This document shows, piece by piece, positions 1-11,890 of a stretch of 64,000 bases of DNA (positions are counted from its first letter, which is position 1; each line of letters begins with the position of its first letter). Below the pieces are notes generated by a model, which had not been told where the DNA came from, searched no databases, and saw only the letters and a program-made list of their open reading frames with translations. The stretch covers positions 114,811,781 through 114,875,780 of the forward strand of contig OW121743.1 in NCBI GenBank assembly GCA_933228675.1. Reading direction: 5' to 3'. The DNA is from Stomorhina lunata. Its lineage: Eukaryota; Arthropoda; Insecta; Diptera; Rhiniidae. The position numbers were made by a program, and so were the translations under genes.

Positions 1-189
1 CCCACTGCCGTGGGAACGAAACTTAATTATTGTTGGAGTCTGCTAGACAACCGTCAGTCTCAGAGGGTTAAGATAATATTATCTGAATACCAAACTCATG
101 ACTTTTATAGACACAAATTATTCAAATATTATGGAATAGAAATTTCGTGCAAAAAGTAAAATTCCTTCCTTTAAAAATTATACGGTTGC
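1..189. other. intergenic, nothing recognised
   Basis: A short AT-rich stretch with no coding signature, RNA gene or repeat boundary that I can recognise. Confidence 0.4.
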
Positions 190-1085
190 TTTCGGCTATA
201 AGCCACAGCTTTAGTTGCCAAACTATTGTGGACTATAACCGATTTTTTATAAGCCACTTTATGCACTATAAGCGATCCTGGATGTAATTCACCTGTGGAC
301 TATAAGCGAACCTTAATATAATACGCCTTTATACTATATAAGAATTTGTATTTTCTTTAATAAAACCACTTTTTTGCTAAATAAAAGTTAAATTCATAAC
401 ATACCCAAATATTAATTCTAATCAAATCAATATCACAGGTTATCTAGATTTTACGTCACGAAAATTGTTGACCAAATCTAGATGGCTTTGGTGTGCAAAA
501 TCCGAGAATGACATTGGTTTTTCCAAGTTGGCTCGAATTTTTAAAATAAAATTTTTTATAAACTGTTTTTTTTTTGCAAATAGTATTAATATAACTCCAA
601 AACGGCTGGTTATATTGAGCTAATAAGAAAAACCGAAATTCGAAAACAATTCTACCATTAATTCGTCTCCACAGTTTTCTTAATCCGCATAGTCGTTTTA
701 GAGATATCATAGAATTTACAACGAAATAATAATTCTTTCAAAATTTTTTCATTTTTAAAAAAGTCATAAAAAATACAAGAATCAGTTAATTTTTTTTATT
801 TTTATTTAAGTGAATATGTTTTCAACAAAAAATCTCGAAAACTAGAGCCAACTAAAAAAATAAATATAAATAAAATAAAAAAAGTTTATTACATGCTGTT
901 TTTTTCCATATAATATTAGCCACAGATACAAATAAAATTTGGCCTTTAAACGAATGTGGACTTACAGTGGAATAGACTTTAGAACGAATAAATTGTATGA
1001 AATACGATAAGAACTTCAAAGTGAATATGACAGTATTGGCTTATATCCGTTTTTGGCCTTTAAGCGGAATGGACTATAGCCGAAA
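190..1085. mobile_element. possible TIR element, non-coding
   Basis: The left end begins TTTCGGCTATAAGCC and the right end closes as its near-inverse (GGACTATAGCCGAAA), giving imperfect terminal inverted repeats of about 13-15 bp. Just inside the left end the phrase GGACTATAA(G/C)CGA recurs several times, like subterminal repeats of a DNA transposon. There is no transposase coding and no convincing target-site duplication, so this may be a degraded MITE or a chance pairing. Confidence 0.3.
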
Positions 1086-1215
1086 ATAGTTTAAGTATGA
1101 TTTTCTTTTAATTGAGGTGGAAATTTTATTTTAGTTAATTTGAAGAAACTTTAATCAATCTTTATCAGGAGATACGGTCATGATGCAGCGGAGAAAATCA
1201 TTTTGTCTGTTTGCA

Positions 1216-1250
1216 TTGACAACTGTCAACATTGCATTGACAACTGTCAA
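1216..1250. repeat. two 21-bp direct repeats with TTGACAACTGTCAA
   Basis: TTGACAACTGTCAA occurs at 1216-1229 and again at 1237-1250. It has the inverted half-sites TGACA..TGTCA typical of TALE-homeodomain (TGIF/achintya-vismay type) binding sites. A regulatory role upstream of the LIM gene is inference only. Confidence 0.3.
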
Positions 1251-1263
1251 CAACGATCAACAC

Positions 1264-1440
1264 TGGACCCTAGCTCTCAAATAAGGCCTAATGACAGAAA
1301 TAACTTAAATGTTTTAAAGTCTTGAGAATATGTTAGTATAATGACAAAATTTAGTAAATACTCAAGAAACAAAAATTTGACCCCAGTGATGAAGGGTATC
1401 ACAAGGTCAGGCTTGACCGATTATAGCACTTCCTTACTTG
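1264..1440 (+). mobile_element. 3' fragment of DINE/Helentron-like repeat
   Basis: This segment matches the last part of the longer copy that follows it (compare 2450-2620): a phrase near ACCCTAGCTC, an AAGGGTATC box, and the end CTTGACCGATTATAGCAC. It abuts the next copy head to tail at about 1440, as in tandem insertions of Helitron-like elements. Confidence 0.5.
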
Positions 1441-2640
1441 TTATACCCTTCAGCACCATAGGTGGAACGGGTATTATAAGTTTGTGCTGATGTATGTAAC
1501 GCATAGAAATATTTGTCTTAGACCCACCTTTTAGTATACCAATAGGCTTAAAATCACTTTCTTAGTCGATTTAGCGGTGTCAGTCCGGCCGTCCGTCTAG
1601 CTGGACCCCCATGTAAACCTTGTAATCAAAGTGCAGATCGCAATTCTAAAGATAATTTTATGAAATTTGACACAGATAATTTTTATGATAGTGGGACCAC
1701 GGATGTTGAAATTCGTCAAAATCGATCTATTATTTATGGTACCTCCCATGGGTCCCACTTCCAGGAATTGATATATTGGGCACAAATATCTATATTTCAT
1801 GAAATTTAAAACAAATACTAATTATGTAAACTAAAATTACTGTACCAAATTTTGTTGAAATCGGTCCACATTTGACCATAGCTGCCATACAAACTTATGT
1901 GTCGCACTAAATGAGACAAAACTCACTAAAACGCTCTCAACTCTGAAGGTAATGAGAATTTTAAGTTTTTTTTTTCCGCACACGTAATTTTTGTCAAAAC
2001 TGTTATCAACTTGCCAAATTTCGAGATGATCGGTCCACACTTGACCCTAGCTATTTTACAAACAAACATTTGGCACAGATAATTTGTTTGATAGTGGGAC
2101 CATGCCTATTGAAATTCTTCAAAATCGGTCCATTATTTATGGTCCCACTTCCTGGAATTGATATTTTGGCCACAAATATCAATATTTTTTTAATGAAATT
2201 TAAAATAAATACTGCTTATATAAACCAAAATCACTGCACCAAATTTTGTTGAAATCGGTCCACATTTGAACATAGCTCCCATACAAACTCTTCTGTCAAA
2301 ACGCACTAAATGAGACAAAAATCACTTAAACGCTCGTAAAACTAAAGATAATGAGAATTTTAAGTTCATTTTTTGCAAACATAATTCTTGTAACAAATGT
2401 AATCAATTTGCTAAATTTCGAGATAATCGGTCCATATTTGGCCCTAGCTCCTATATATGGCCAAATGATGGAAACAGCTTAAATATATAAGTTTTGAGAA
2501 AATGTATGTATGATGGCAAAATTTTGCAAATATTTGTCTTTGTACAGGAAAAAGAACACCTTTGACCTAATAGGTAAAGGGTATCGTATGATCGGGCTTG
2601 ACCGACTATAGCACTTTCTTAATAGTTTTTCATATAAAAC
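1441..2640 (+). mobile_element. DINE/Helentron-like interspersed repeat, with internal duplication
   Basis: It begins with a hairpin-forming TATACCCTTC...GGGTATTATAAG segment, followed by a phrase at AGTCGATTTAGC and a run of GTCCG/CCGTC. This arrangement is shared with the DINE-1/INE-1 class of fly interspersed repeats (family assignment from memory, not searched). It ends near CTTGACCGACTATAGCAC. An internal block of about 0.4 kb is present twice (about 1660-2065 and 2068-2450), recognisable by GATAGTGGGACCA and AAATCGGTCCA phrases. An inverted single-block copy lies at 50390-52417. Short ORFs here are not conserved coding. Confidence 0.55.
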
Positions 2641-3529
2641 TTCTTTTGATTTTCATTTGATATCTAAGGTCCACAGACTGACGACACAAAGTGTTATTTT
2701 ATATACCTTAAAAAACACTAAATGCATTACCAAAAGCACTGAATTAACCATACATTACAACAAACACACAGTGAAATTCCAGTTTGCACACACTGAGAGA
2801 GAAAGAGAGCTAAGCAAATAGAGCATTAAAGATGAGAGAAAAACAAAATAAAAAATCAAAAACACTTTTGTACCAAAAAGGCAACCTGCATTAACAACAA
2901 ACTATGTTTAAGGAAAAGGTACAAAAAAACTAAAAAGAAGACAAAACAAAAAAATGGAAACAATAGGGAGAGGAGTAAAAAAAAGTACTTGCTCTTGAAG
3001 TTGCTAAGCAACGCCCTCTAACCACAAAAATGATGTCTCCGTCTTAAGCAGATGAATGCAAAAGTCAGCCTTTTGTGAGAAATTGTCATCAAAATGTCTG
3101 TTGCAGACTCCATTGCTGGAGACAAAGAAAAACAAAAACAACTTTTAAGAGAGAAATAAACTAACAAAGAAAGAGACAAATAATAGGGTAATATATAGAT
3201 ATCTCTTTTTAAGGCAAAGGCAAAATTAAAAGTAAAACAAAATTGAGAGCAAGGAAATTAGAGAAGAGTGTTTACAAACTAAGGGGAAATAGAGGGTGTC
3301 TCTGTTTGTTTTGTGTTTTACGGCAAGAGAAAAGGAAACGGATATTGTTTATGAGGCAAAACAATGAGAGGCTGTGGCTTTTGTTTTTGGTTGTTTGTTT
3401 GGTGGTGTCTAGCTAAACCGGTTCTGTTCAATACCTGCTAATGCTTTTTTTTTTGCTTTTGTAGTTGTGTATTTGAGGAACGTGTGTTACAATTTTGTAT
3501 CTGTGAGATTTTAGTTTTTAGCAGATTGT
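2641..3529 (+). other. 5' flank of the LIM gene
   Basis: Purine-rich, A-rich DNA without coding signature. It contains a GAGA-type run (2795-2809) and further AGAGA clusters near 3150 and 3270. It probably belongs to the promoter-proximal region, but no core promoter element can be fixed by eye. Confidence 0.35.
2795..2809 (+). promoter_or_regulatory. GAGA-type motif cluster
   Basis: GAGAGAGAAAGAGAG is a good match to the GAGAG core bound by GAGA factor (Trl) in flies. Its position upstream of the inferred leader is suitable, but such runs are common and function is untested. Confidence 0.25.
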
Positions 3530-4967
3530 TGCTTAGGGCATCCATCCCAATAACCGTACACATACATTAACGTCGCGTGTTTTAGTTTTCGTTTGACGTT
3601 CGCTGCGAGGGTACGTACGGTTTTATACGTAGCGGATACATTTCGACGTTTCTAAGTAAAAAACGGAAATTTGTAAAAGAGAAGAAAAACGTATTTAAGG
3701 CAAAAAGAAAAAAAAATCGTAATTAAAAATTTTTAAGGTGTAAAATTAAAATAATTTAAACAAAAAGGAATAAAAATTGTGGCTTTTTATGTTTGGAATA
3801 ACAAAAGATTTAAAGGATTATTTGAAAATTGTGGATTAATTTAAGAAAAATTTTATTAAGAAAAAAAGAAATTGAAAAATTCAAAGAAAAAAGTGTTTAA
3901 CTGTTTGAAATATAAAAGTTGTGAAGAATAGAAAATCCTTTCAGAAAACACCGGTGTTTTCAAGGCTTTAAAATAAATTTATATTTAAACCAGAACAAAA
4001 GCCGGAACAAGACCTCAACTTCTAAAACAACCAACATTCAGCAAAAAACTACAACCACTTGTAATTACAACAAATTTCATTAAACTCCCTCTAATCAACA
4101 GCACCTTTTTCCAACATCATTATCATCAAAACTGAAAATGTTCAACAACATCGTTATTATATTTTAGTGTAATTATCATTAAATGCAACAGCAAAAAAAA
4201 AATCTCATTACAAACCTACTCTAAAATTATATCAATTACTCTCAAATATTAAATACGCATATACCCACAAATTTACCCCCCAAAAATCTCCCCCTACAAA
4301 CCGTGTTTAACGCTCCCTACTCTCACAGGATATAAAAAAATCCTTTTTTTAACAAAAAAAAAAAAAAGACGGCGTAAAAATTTTTTGCGCGGGCTAATTA
4401 ACGTCAACAAAAAATGCAACAAAAATTTTAAAATACAAAAATAAAAACAACAAGAAAAGTTTTGAAAAAAGTTCTAAATCTAAACAAAATAAACGCCGCC
4501 GTCTTTCCTGTTCCTAAAAAAAAAAAAAATAAAACAAAAAGTGTAAAACAACAAAAAAACCTGTTGGCATTTTTGTAAAGAAGATTGTGAAAAAATTACA
4601 AATAACAACAAATAAAAAATTATTAACAAATTAAAAAAAAAGTTTTAAAATTTCTTTATAAGAAAGATTCCAACAAAAAGTTGAAAAAATAAAATTTTGT
4701 TAAAAAAAAATTTTTTCTCAAAAAATAAAAAAAAAAAAAAATTTGAATTTTTTTAAAATTTGAAAAATTTTAAGTATAAAATATCTCAAATTTATTGAAA
4801 TCCTAATTTCGAATTTCTAAAATTATCATTCACCCTGCGGTTAAATTTGCTTAATCAAAATTCTTACCGAAGTTACTAAAGCGCCCCTTAGGGCTGTCGC
4901 GTTGGCGTCATTTTTGGGCGACGGTTTCGCCGCCCTCGGCACAAGAGCACCGCCGGTCAAGGACCTA
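3530..4967 (+). other. Lim1: probable promoter / 5' leader region with short upstream ORFs
   Basis: The stretch around 3570-3650 is locally richer in CpG and in TGACG/ACGT phrases than its surroundings and is my best guess for the transcription start region. Downstream is typical A/T- and A-rich fly leader. If transcribed it carries at least four short upstream ORFs: 3789-3839 (16 aa), 4138-4167 (9 aa), 4183-4224 (13 aa) and 4414-4431 (5 aa). All end before the main start. A GC-rich block runs from about 4880 to the start codon. No splice sites were assigned within the leader, so extra 5' exons are possible. Confidence 0.4.
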
Positions 4968-5010
4968 ATGGCGTTTGGTTCGGTTTTACACAACAATCAA
5001 CACAATATAG
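4968..5010 (+). CDS. Lim1: LIM-homeodomain factor Lim1, first coding exon
   Basis: This exon encodes the N-terminal 14 residues (MAFGSVLHNNQHNI) plus one base of codon 15, and ends at a strong donor (TAG|GTGAGT at 5011). The frame joins exactly to the acceptor at 61800: the split codon becomes GGA (Gly) and translation runs into the LIM domain. The start is the only in-frame ATG after the stop at 4842-4844. Its context (C at -3, G at +4) is not the best fly context. The frame upstream of it stays open for 41 codons, so a longer N-terminus from an upstream exon or a non-AUG start cannot be excluded. The product is expected to be a nuclear DNA-binding regulator of neural and appendage development, from knowledge of the family. 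Confidence 0.85.
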
Positions 5011-5755
5011 GTGAGTTAGACAAAAAAACAAAAACAAAATAAAATTTCAATTTCTAGTTTCAAACAAACCTAAATTTGTTATATTAACCTTTAGCCCGTC
5101 AAAAGTACCAAGTGTTTTATGAAAAACTAAAATATTTTAATGTTAATAAAAAGCCTTAATTATTATCGTTTCAATACAAAAAATCTTAACCTAATATTCT
5201 AAATAGTTTTGAAGATATTAGAAAAATTATACTTAAGAAACTTTCGAAAATTAAACAAAAAGTGAAAAGTTAAAAAAAACACATGAGCTCTTTCCCACTT
5301 CCTTTTTCATTAAGTATGTGCTTTTGTTTATTAGCTAAAGGACTTCATTTTCAACACAACAACAAACAACCTGTCAAACTTTTTTTTAGCTTTTTCCTCA
5401 ATTTTCTTTTTTGAGCAACTTTATTGTTTTGTTTATAATTATGAAAAAAAAGTTTTTGAACTTGATTTTTATGTTAAATGGTGGCTGCTAGGAAAATGTT
5501 TGTGTGGTTTCAATAAAGTGAGATTCGAAAAGTTTTAGGTATTTAAAATGTTCAAGAATGTCTTGGTTAAAAATAATTTTTAGTCAAATACTCATTCTTA
5601 ACTGAAAACTGTGAATATGTTAAATTAATTTTTTTAAATTTAAAAAAAAAATTCAAAATTTTTGCAAAATTTCAATTGAAATTGTTGCTAAATTTTGTAA
5701 CATTTAATGTTTATTTCAAAATTTTAAAAAAATAAGTCTACGGCTTTTCATGTAT
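5011..5755. other. intronic, AT-rich, nothing recognised
   Basis: Simple AT-rich intron DNA immediately after the donor, with no repeat unit or RNA gene seen. Confidence 0.4.
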
Positions 5756-8700
5756 TCATTTATTCATTGCCGTCGCAATTCTGTTTAAGACTTTTTGTGA
5801 CTTTTTTTTAGTTCTTGCAAATTAAAGATTACAAACATTTTACTACACTCGCCTTCAATTAATATCTGTAACAGTCTTTTCATTTCAAGGCAAATTCGAA
5901 AATTCTAAAGCTTTTAGTGCTTTTTTCGCCTAGCATTCCCTTGCCGTCGCAATTCTGTTTACAACTTTTTTGTTTTTTTTTCAAAATTTTTTCAAATCAA
6001 AGTTCAATATTTTAACTCAATATTACAATTGTATAAACTTTAGTGATCACTTCGAAAGTTTTTAAGTTATTACAAAATTTAAACGCTCAATTCTTCCCAG
6101 CCGCTGCAATTCTGTTTAACACTTTTGAATAATTTTTTTTTGAAATTCTCAAAATTTTTACAAAAAGTTTAAAATTGTAGTTTTTTAATGTTTTAGCTGA
6201 ATATTTCAGATTTAAAATTAATGTAAACATTTAGTTCTTATGATTTATGGTGTAAATTAAAAAAAAAAAAAAACAGTCTAGAGCTGCAATACTTTAGAAG
6301 TAGTTTCTTTTTAAATACTTTCGGTCCACTTCTTAAAATTTTCCCGAAATTGTATTGTATTTTTTATATTTCAGCTGAATATAGAGTATAAATAAATTTT
6401 AACAAGAGATTCTTATGATTTATGGTAAAAACTTAAAAAAACGTCTAATTCTAGTCTAGCTTCGAAGTGCCGCCGTCATTATGTTTTGTATTTCTGAAGA
6501 TCGTTGACAATTTCCTAGCCAAATTTTGTTGACATTTTCAAAATTTCTCTTAAGTTGGTTCAAAACTATAAAAGTTGAGGACTTCAAATGAATTTATCCC
6601 GCAGTGTCGTCGCATTTTTGTTTTATAATTTAATTTTAATTTTTTTTTGTTGATTCTAAATTTTTTTAAATTTATCATAAATTTTTGGAAATATAATAAA
6701 GTTCTTTCAAATAAACAAGATATTCTTATGAGCTTTAAAAAATGGTAGATATCTTCTAATTCGTTAAATGTCCCACTCAACTTTGGTGTGGCTTGCCGTC
6801 GCCATTCTGTCTTGCACTTCTTAAGAAATTTTTACAGTTTTCTCAATTTTATTATGAGTTTTTATTAAGATTTTCTTATGAAAGCAATAGTTTTAGAATC
6901 AAATCTAAAGCCTCACTTAGCTTTACTGTCGCATGTCGTCGTCATTCTGTCTATCAGATCTAAAGAAATTTTTAAATTTTTTGAGTTAAATAAAAATTTG
7001 TCTTACAAAAGTTCTAATAGTTTTACGTCTTAATCTCAAAAAATAATTGTAGAAATCGTTGAAGGCGTTTTACGCCTAACTCAGCTTTGCTGTGGCTTGC
7101 CGTCGCCATTCTGTCTGACACAGTTTTCTTAATTATCAATTCTGTCTAACACTCTTAAGAATTATTAAAGTTTTTCTGGTTAATACTTAAATTTTTTTAA
7201 AAATGTCATAAACTGATAATGACAATTAAAAACAGAAGAAATTCTTCTGATTAAGCCTTGAATTTTTACAAAATTTTATGTAAATTTTAAAAAATTCGTA
7301 ATAATTTTCATAATTTAAAAATAATGAAAATTTTAATGAAATTGGTTATGAAATTTTAACAAATGCTCAGCCTTTGACCTTAATATGTTGTAAATATAGG
7401 CCATTTAAACAAGTAGAAACTTGATATAGAAAAAAATTTTAGAATTGCCAAATTCAGAAATTGTGATGATTTTTTAGATTCTGTGAGCATATTTTAAAAC
7501 TTTACGAAATCAGGTAGAGATTACAGGCATAATATCAATATTTATAATTCTGGCACACATTTGAGATCTCTTCGAAGCCATTCCTATATCAATTGGTTTC
7601 CTAAAAGATGTTATTAATCAAATTGTTATCGAAATGACCAAATGGGGCAAATATATCTTATTTTTGTATTTTTTACAACGGACTTTATTTGCTTTTTGTC
7701 TTATAACTTTCGTAAAAAGCTAGAAATTTTATTTTTAAAATTTTCTAAATTTTTTTAAATTTGTGAAAACATTATTATAAAAATCTAGATCTATTTTAAA
7801 CGCTTCATATATTGTTAAATATATTTTAAATTTCAAAATTACACGTCAAAAATTTATTTTTTTTAATAAGTTTCACAGTGATTATTGATTTACAAAGAAA
7901 TTTGTTTCAATACCATTTAACTTAATCTCATATTAAATTTTAAATTTTTGTATTAAATCATAAATTCCAATAAATTTCATAAATTCTTTATGACTGTGTC
8001 CTGTCGCTGCAATTGTGTTTTAAGCATGGTCGAAAAAAGTTTTGGTATTTCCAATATTAAAATAATATTTAAGCAAAAATGTGAACATTTAACTTTAATA
8101 TTAGCTGAATTTGTGATACTATTTTAATTTATAACCACTTGTGCGCCTGTCGTCGCAATTGTATTTTAAGGAGTTTTGAAAAAAATTAAAATTTTTGTAA
8201 TTTTTATCCAAAAAGTTTCAATTATCTGATATTAAATTTTAGTAAATTTCATGAAACGCTTAAGCAAATGCAATGCTGTTTAAAACTGAAGAATTCGATC
8301 AAGTGAAGCCATACAAAAAGTTTCGATATTGGTAAAAAATCTTAAAATGTTCATAAAATTTGAAGAAAAAAGTCTAAAAGTTTGGAAAACTTTCTTTTAG
8401 TCTCAAATTTTTGAAACTTTCTTTAAATCGATTGCATTTTTATTCAATCTTTATAACATTTTCTATCGAAAGCAAAAGTTCTGTAGGTGCCGTTACAAAA
8501 AATTTTGAAATAAATTTCGATATTCAAGAAAATTCTTAAAATTTTCATAGAATATAAAGAAAAATCGAGTTAAGTCAAAATTTGTTAAAACTTTCTTACA
8601 ATTTTTTTCAATCTTTAGAACATTTTCTATCTTCTGTTCAGAACTGAAGAAGTAAATCAGGCGCAGTCACGTAAAATTGCAAAAATGTCGATATTGAAGG

Positions 8701-9240
8701 AAAATTTAAAAATGTCTAAAATGAATCTTAAAAAATCTAAAATTTAAAAAATCTTTGATTCAATCAAGGTTTATTTTAATCTTTATAACATTTTCTATCC
8801 AAAAAATCATATTACAATTTAGTACTTTGCAAGTATTAAAAGCGCTGTAGGTGTTTTTCGCTTATCTCTGCCGAAGCGTCGCAAATCTGTTTTGACTCAG
8901 GCAAACAAAAATTCAAATTTCTTCATTTCTTAAATCAGTTACAGTAAAATTATTTAACATGTTTTATAAATTATGCTTTAATTTGATTTTACTGTCTTCT
9001 CATCTATTGTCCAGCCGTTAAATTTGTATTTTAAAGCAAATGTCAAAAAATTTCAAAATATTTTTTCTCGCTTGATTATTTTTTGATAAATGAAATAAAT
9101 TTAAACAAATTAATAACTTTTACTTTAAATTTTAGTTAATTTACCACTTTTGTTTAAGACTTTTGAGGCTGCAGCTCAATCGCTTCTATTCTGTTTAAAG
9201 TCTAAGGGCTGTGTGCTATAATCTCGTCAGCCAATTTTAA
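5756..9240. repeat. diverged long-period repeat with GCCGTCGCAATTCTGTTT boxes
   Basis: A conserved box near GCCGTCGCAATTCTGTTT, the only GC-rich sequence in the region, recurs at about 5768, 5941, 6101, 6469, 6601, 6793, 6935, 7097, 7994, 8150, 8870 and 9173. It is usually followed by AACACTT or similar and then AT-rich filler. Spacing is roughly 130-370 bp, wider in places, suggesting an old, decayed tandem family with the box under slower decay. No coding capacity. Confidence 0.55.
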
Positions 9241-9479
9241 ATCAGGCAGATTTCTAACTGCATTTTTCAAATGCAAATACTAAGTCAAACCCTTAAAAAT
9301 TCCAAGACAATTCGAGCAAATCCCTTTTAGATTTTGTTAAAGTATGATCTTGGCTTAAAAATACTTCCACTTTGCTTAGTACCGAAGTTTCAGATTCCCT
9401 GATTTTAGGTTTTAGGCTGATTTCAAATTATAACACAAGCTTATAAATCAAATTTTCCATACAAATTTCCTACTATAGT

Positions 9480-11560
9480 GCTTTGACAATTTTATTATTC
9501 GTTAATATTTAGAAATTAAGTTCCAAATCAAAATTTTGCTTTTCATAAAAATAAAAATTTTGAAATTTCTAACTTGGACTTATTTTGGATTTTCTATTAT
9601 AACTTTTGTCAAAATGGATTGAATTTGTTTTTTTAATTTTCTTTGATTTAAAAATGTTTCAATTATGATATAATGGAAATTTTATACAATTTTCTCATGT
9701 AGTTTTGTTTTAAAAACTCATGAAAGTCATAATTTTAATTCAAAAATTTTACAGATTTAAAATTTTATGAACATATGATTTGATTGATTTACAATTTTTT
9801 CTAAAATTCAATGGTATTTTTCTTGATATTGATCAACTATTTTAATTTTAAGAAATTAATTTCTACAAAATTTTGCTTTGCGTAAATTTTTTTTTTTAAT
9901 TTTTAGCCTGGATTTATTATAGGTTTTCTATTATAACTTTTGTAAAAGTGGATCTAAAATTTTTCTGAAAATATCTTTTATTTTAAAACATTAAAATTAT
10001 GATATAATGACATTTTTATATTATTAACTTGAGTAGTTTTGTTTTCAAAAATTCATCAAAGTCAGAATTTGTGTTCAAAAATTTTACAAATTCCCTGATT
10101 TAAGATTTTCTAAAAATTTTGATTTAGTTTTAAAATTAAATGTATCAAAGATTCGTTATTGATAAAAAATTTCATTTTAAGAAATTAATTTCTAAATTAA
10201 ATTTTTGATTTGTATCAAAAAAAGTTTTTAATTTTTTAACCTGGACTTATTTTGGAATTTCTATTATAACTTTTGTTTAAATGGAGTTTAAATTTATTTA
10301 AAAATATTTTACAATTTAAAACCATTTAAGTTATAATATACTAAAATTTTCAAACTATTTACTTATATAGTCTTGTTTTAAAAATTGATGTAAAACATAA
10401 TTTTAAATAAAAAATTTAAGATTTTATGACTATTTCAAATTTATGATAATAGTTTTCATTATTAATAAAAAGTTTCATTTTAAGAAAATTTTCGAAATGA
10501 AAATTTTGATTTGTATCAAAAAAAGTTTTAAAATTTTTAACCTGGACTTATTTTGGAATTTCTTTTATAACTTTTGTAAAAATGGAATAAAAATTTTTCT
10601 AAAATAGTTTATTTTAAAAAATCATGAAAATCATAATTTTAATTCAAAAGCTTAACAGATTCCCTGATTTTAAATTTTACTATTTCAAATTTATTCTAAA
10701 ATTCAATATTATAATTTTCATTATGAATAAGAAATTTACCCTAAATTTATAATCGACAAGATAAGACTATAACGAGCTAATAATTGAAATTTTCCATACA
10801 GAATTCCTACGACAAGCCTTTGATAGTTTTATAATTGGTTTATAAATTAGGGGGCTAATTTTTAGAAATTAAATTCCAAAAATTTTTGCTTTTCATAAAA
10901 ATAAAAGTTTTGAAATTTTTAACCTGGACTTATTTTGGTTTTTCTATTACAACTTTTGTAAAAATGGAGTGAAAATTTGTTAAAAAATATTTTTCAATTT
11001 ACAACTGTATAAATTTTAATATTATGAAAATTTTATACAAATTACTTGAAAAGTTTGATTTCAAAATTTCATCAAAGTCAAAATTTCAATTCAAAAATTT
11101 AGCAAAAAAATAAAAGGGATTTTTATATTTTTATTTATAACATCTTTAGGAATGAATAGGTTTAAGGTTGTCCTAAGGCAGGTCTTTAGAATATATAAGG
11201 ATCTTTAATTAATATAGTTTAGATCGACAAGTTAGATTCTTAACTTGATAATTTTATAATTGGCTTATAAATTAGGGGGCTAATTTTTATAAATTAAATT
11301 CCACAAAAAAAATTTTGCTTTTCATAAAAAAAAAGTTTTGAAATTTTGAACCTGGACTTATTTTGGGTTTTCTATTACAACTTTTGTAAAAATGGAGTGA
11401 AAATTTGTTAAAAAATATTTTTTAATTTACAACTGTATAAATTTTAATATTATGAAAATTTTATACAAATAAATTGAAAAGTTTGATTTCAAAAATTCAT
11501 CAAAGTCATAATTTCATTTCACAAATTTAACAAAAAACAAAAAAAAAACTGGAAAATAAA
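9480..11560 (+). repeat. tandem repeat of about 300-420 bp units
   Basis: Each unit carries AACCTGGACTTATTTTGG followed by CTATTATAACTTTTGT and AAAATGGAGTGAAAATTT. Copies of the box start near 9572, 9905, 10238, 10540, 10920 and 11348. Outlying copies lie near 13590 (same orientation), 14320 (inverted) and 15850 (decayed). Adjacent copies are clearly paralogous but diverged, and nothing in them is coding. Confidence 0.65.
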
Positions 11561-11890
11561 AGGGATTTTTATATTTGGTTTTCAACAAAATTGAACATGA
11601 AAATTATTAGGAAGATATAGTTTTTAGAGATGGAAAAGCTGCAAAGTCGATAATTTCTTATAAAGAGATAGTGACGGGTACATCGATAACATTCACTGAT
11701 TAATATTATGAATTCCCGATAATTCTTTTAAGAAATTCTCTTAGGAAAGGAAATGCGAGTGCTTTTTTTTATAACATCTTTAGGAATGAACCTATTCAGG
11801 TTGCCCTAAGGCAGGTCTTTAGAATACATAGGGATCTTTAGTTAATATAGTTTAGATCGACAAGTTAGATCCTTAAGATTTAAAACGATT
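11100..11890 (+). repeat. left part of a large inverted duplication, with a direct repeat
   Basis: A segment reading AACATCTTTAGGAATGAA ... CTAAGGCAGGTCTTTAGAAT ... GATCGACAAGTTAGAT occurs at about 11138-11245 and again at 11771-11875. The block between them (11570-11760, with GAGATGGAAAAGCT and CGATAATTCTTT) reappears in inverted orientation at 13965-14115. A fragment of the CTAAGGCA segment also appears inverted at about 13400-13475. Confidence 0.6.
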
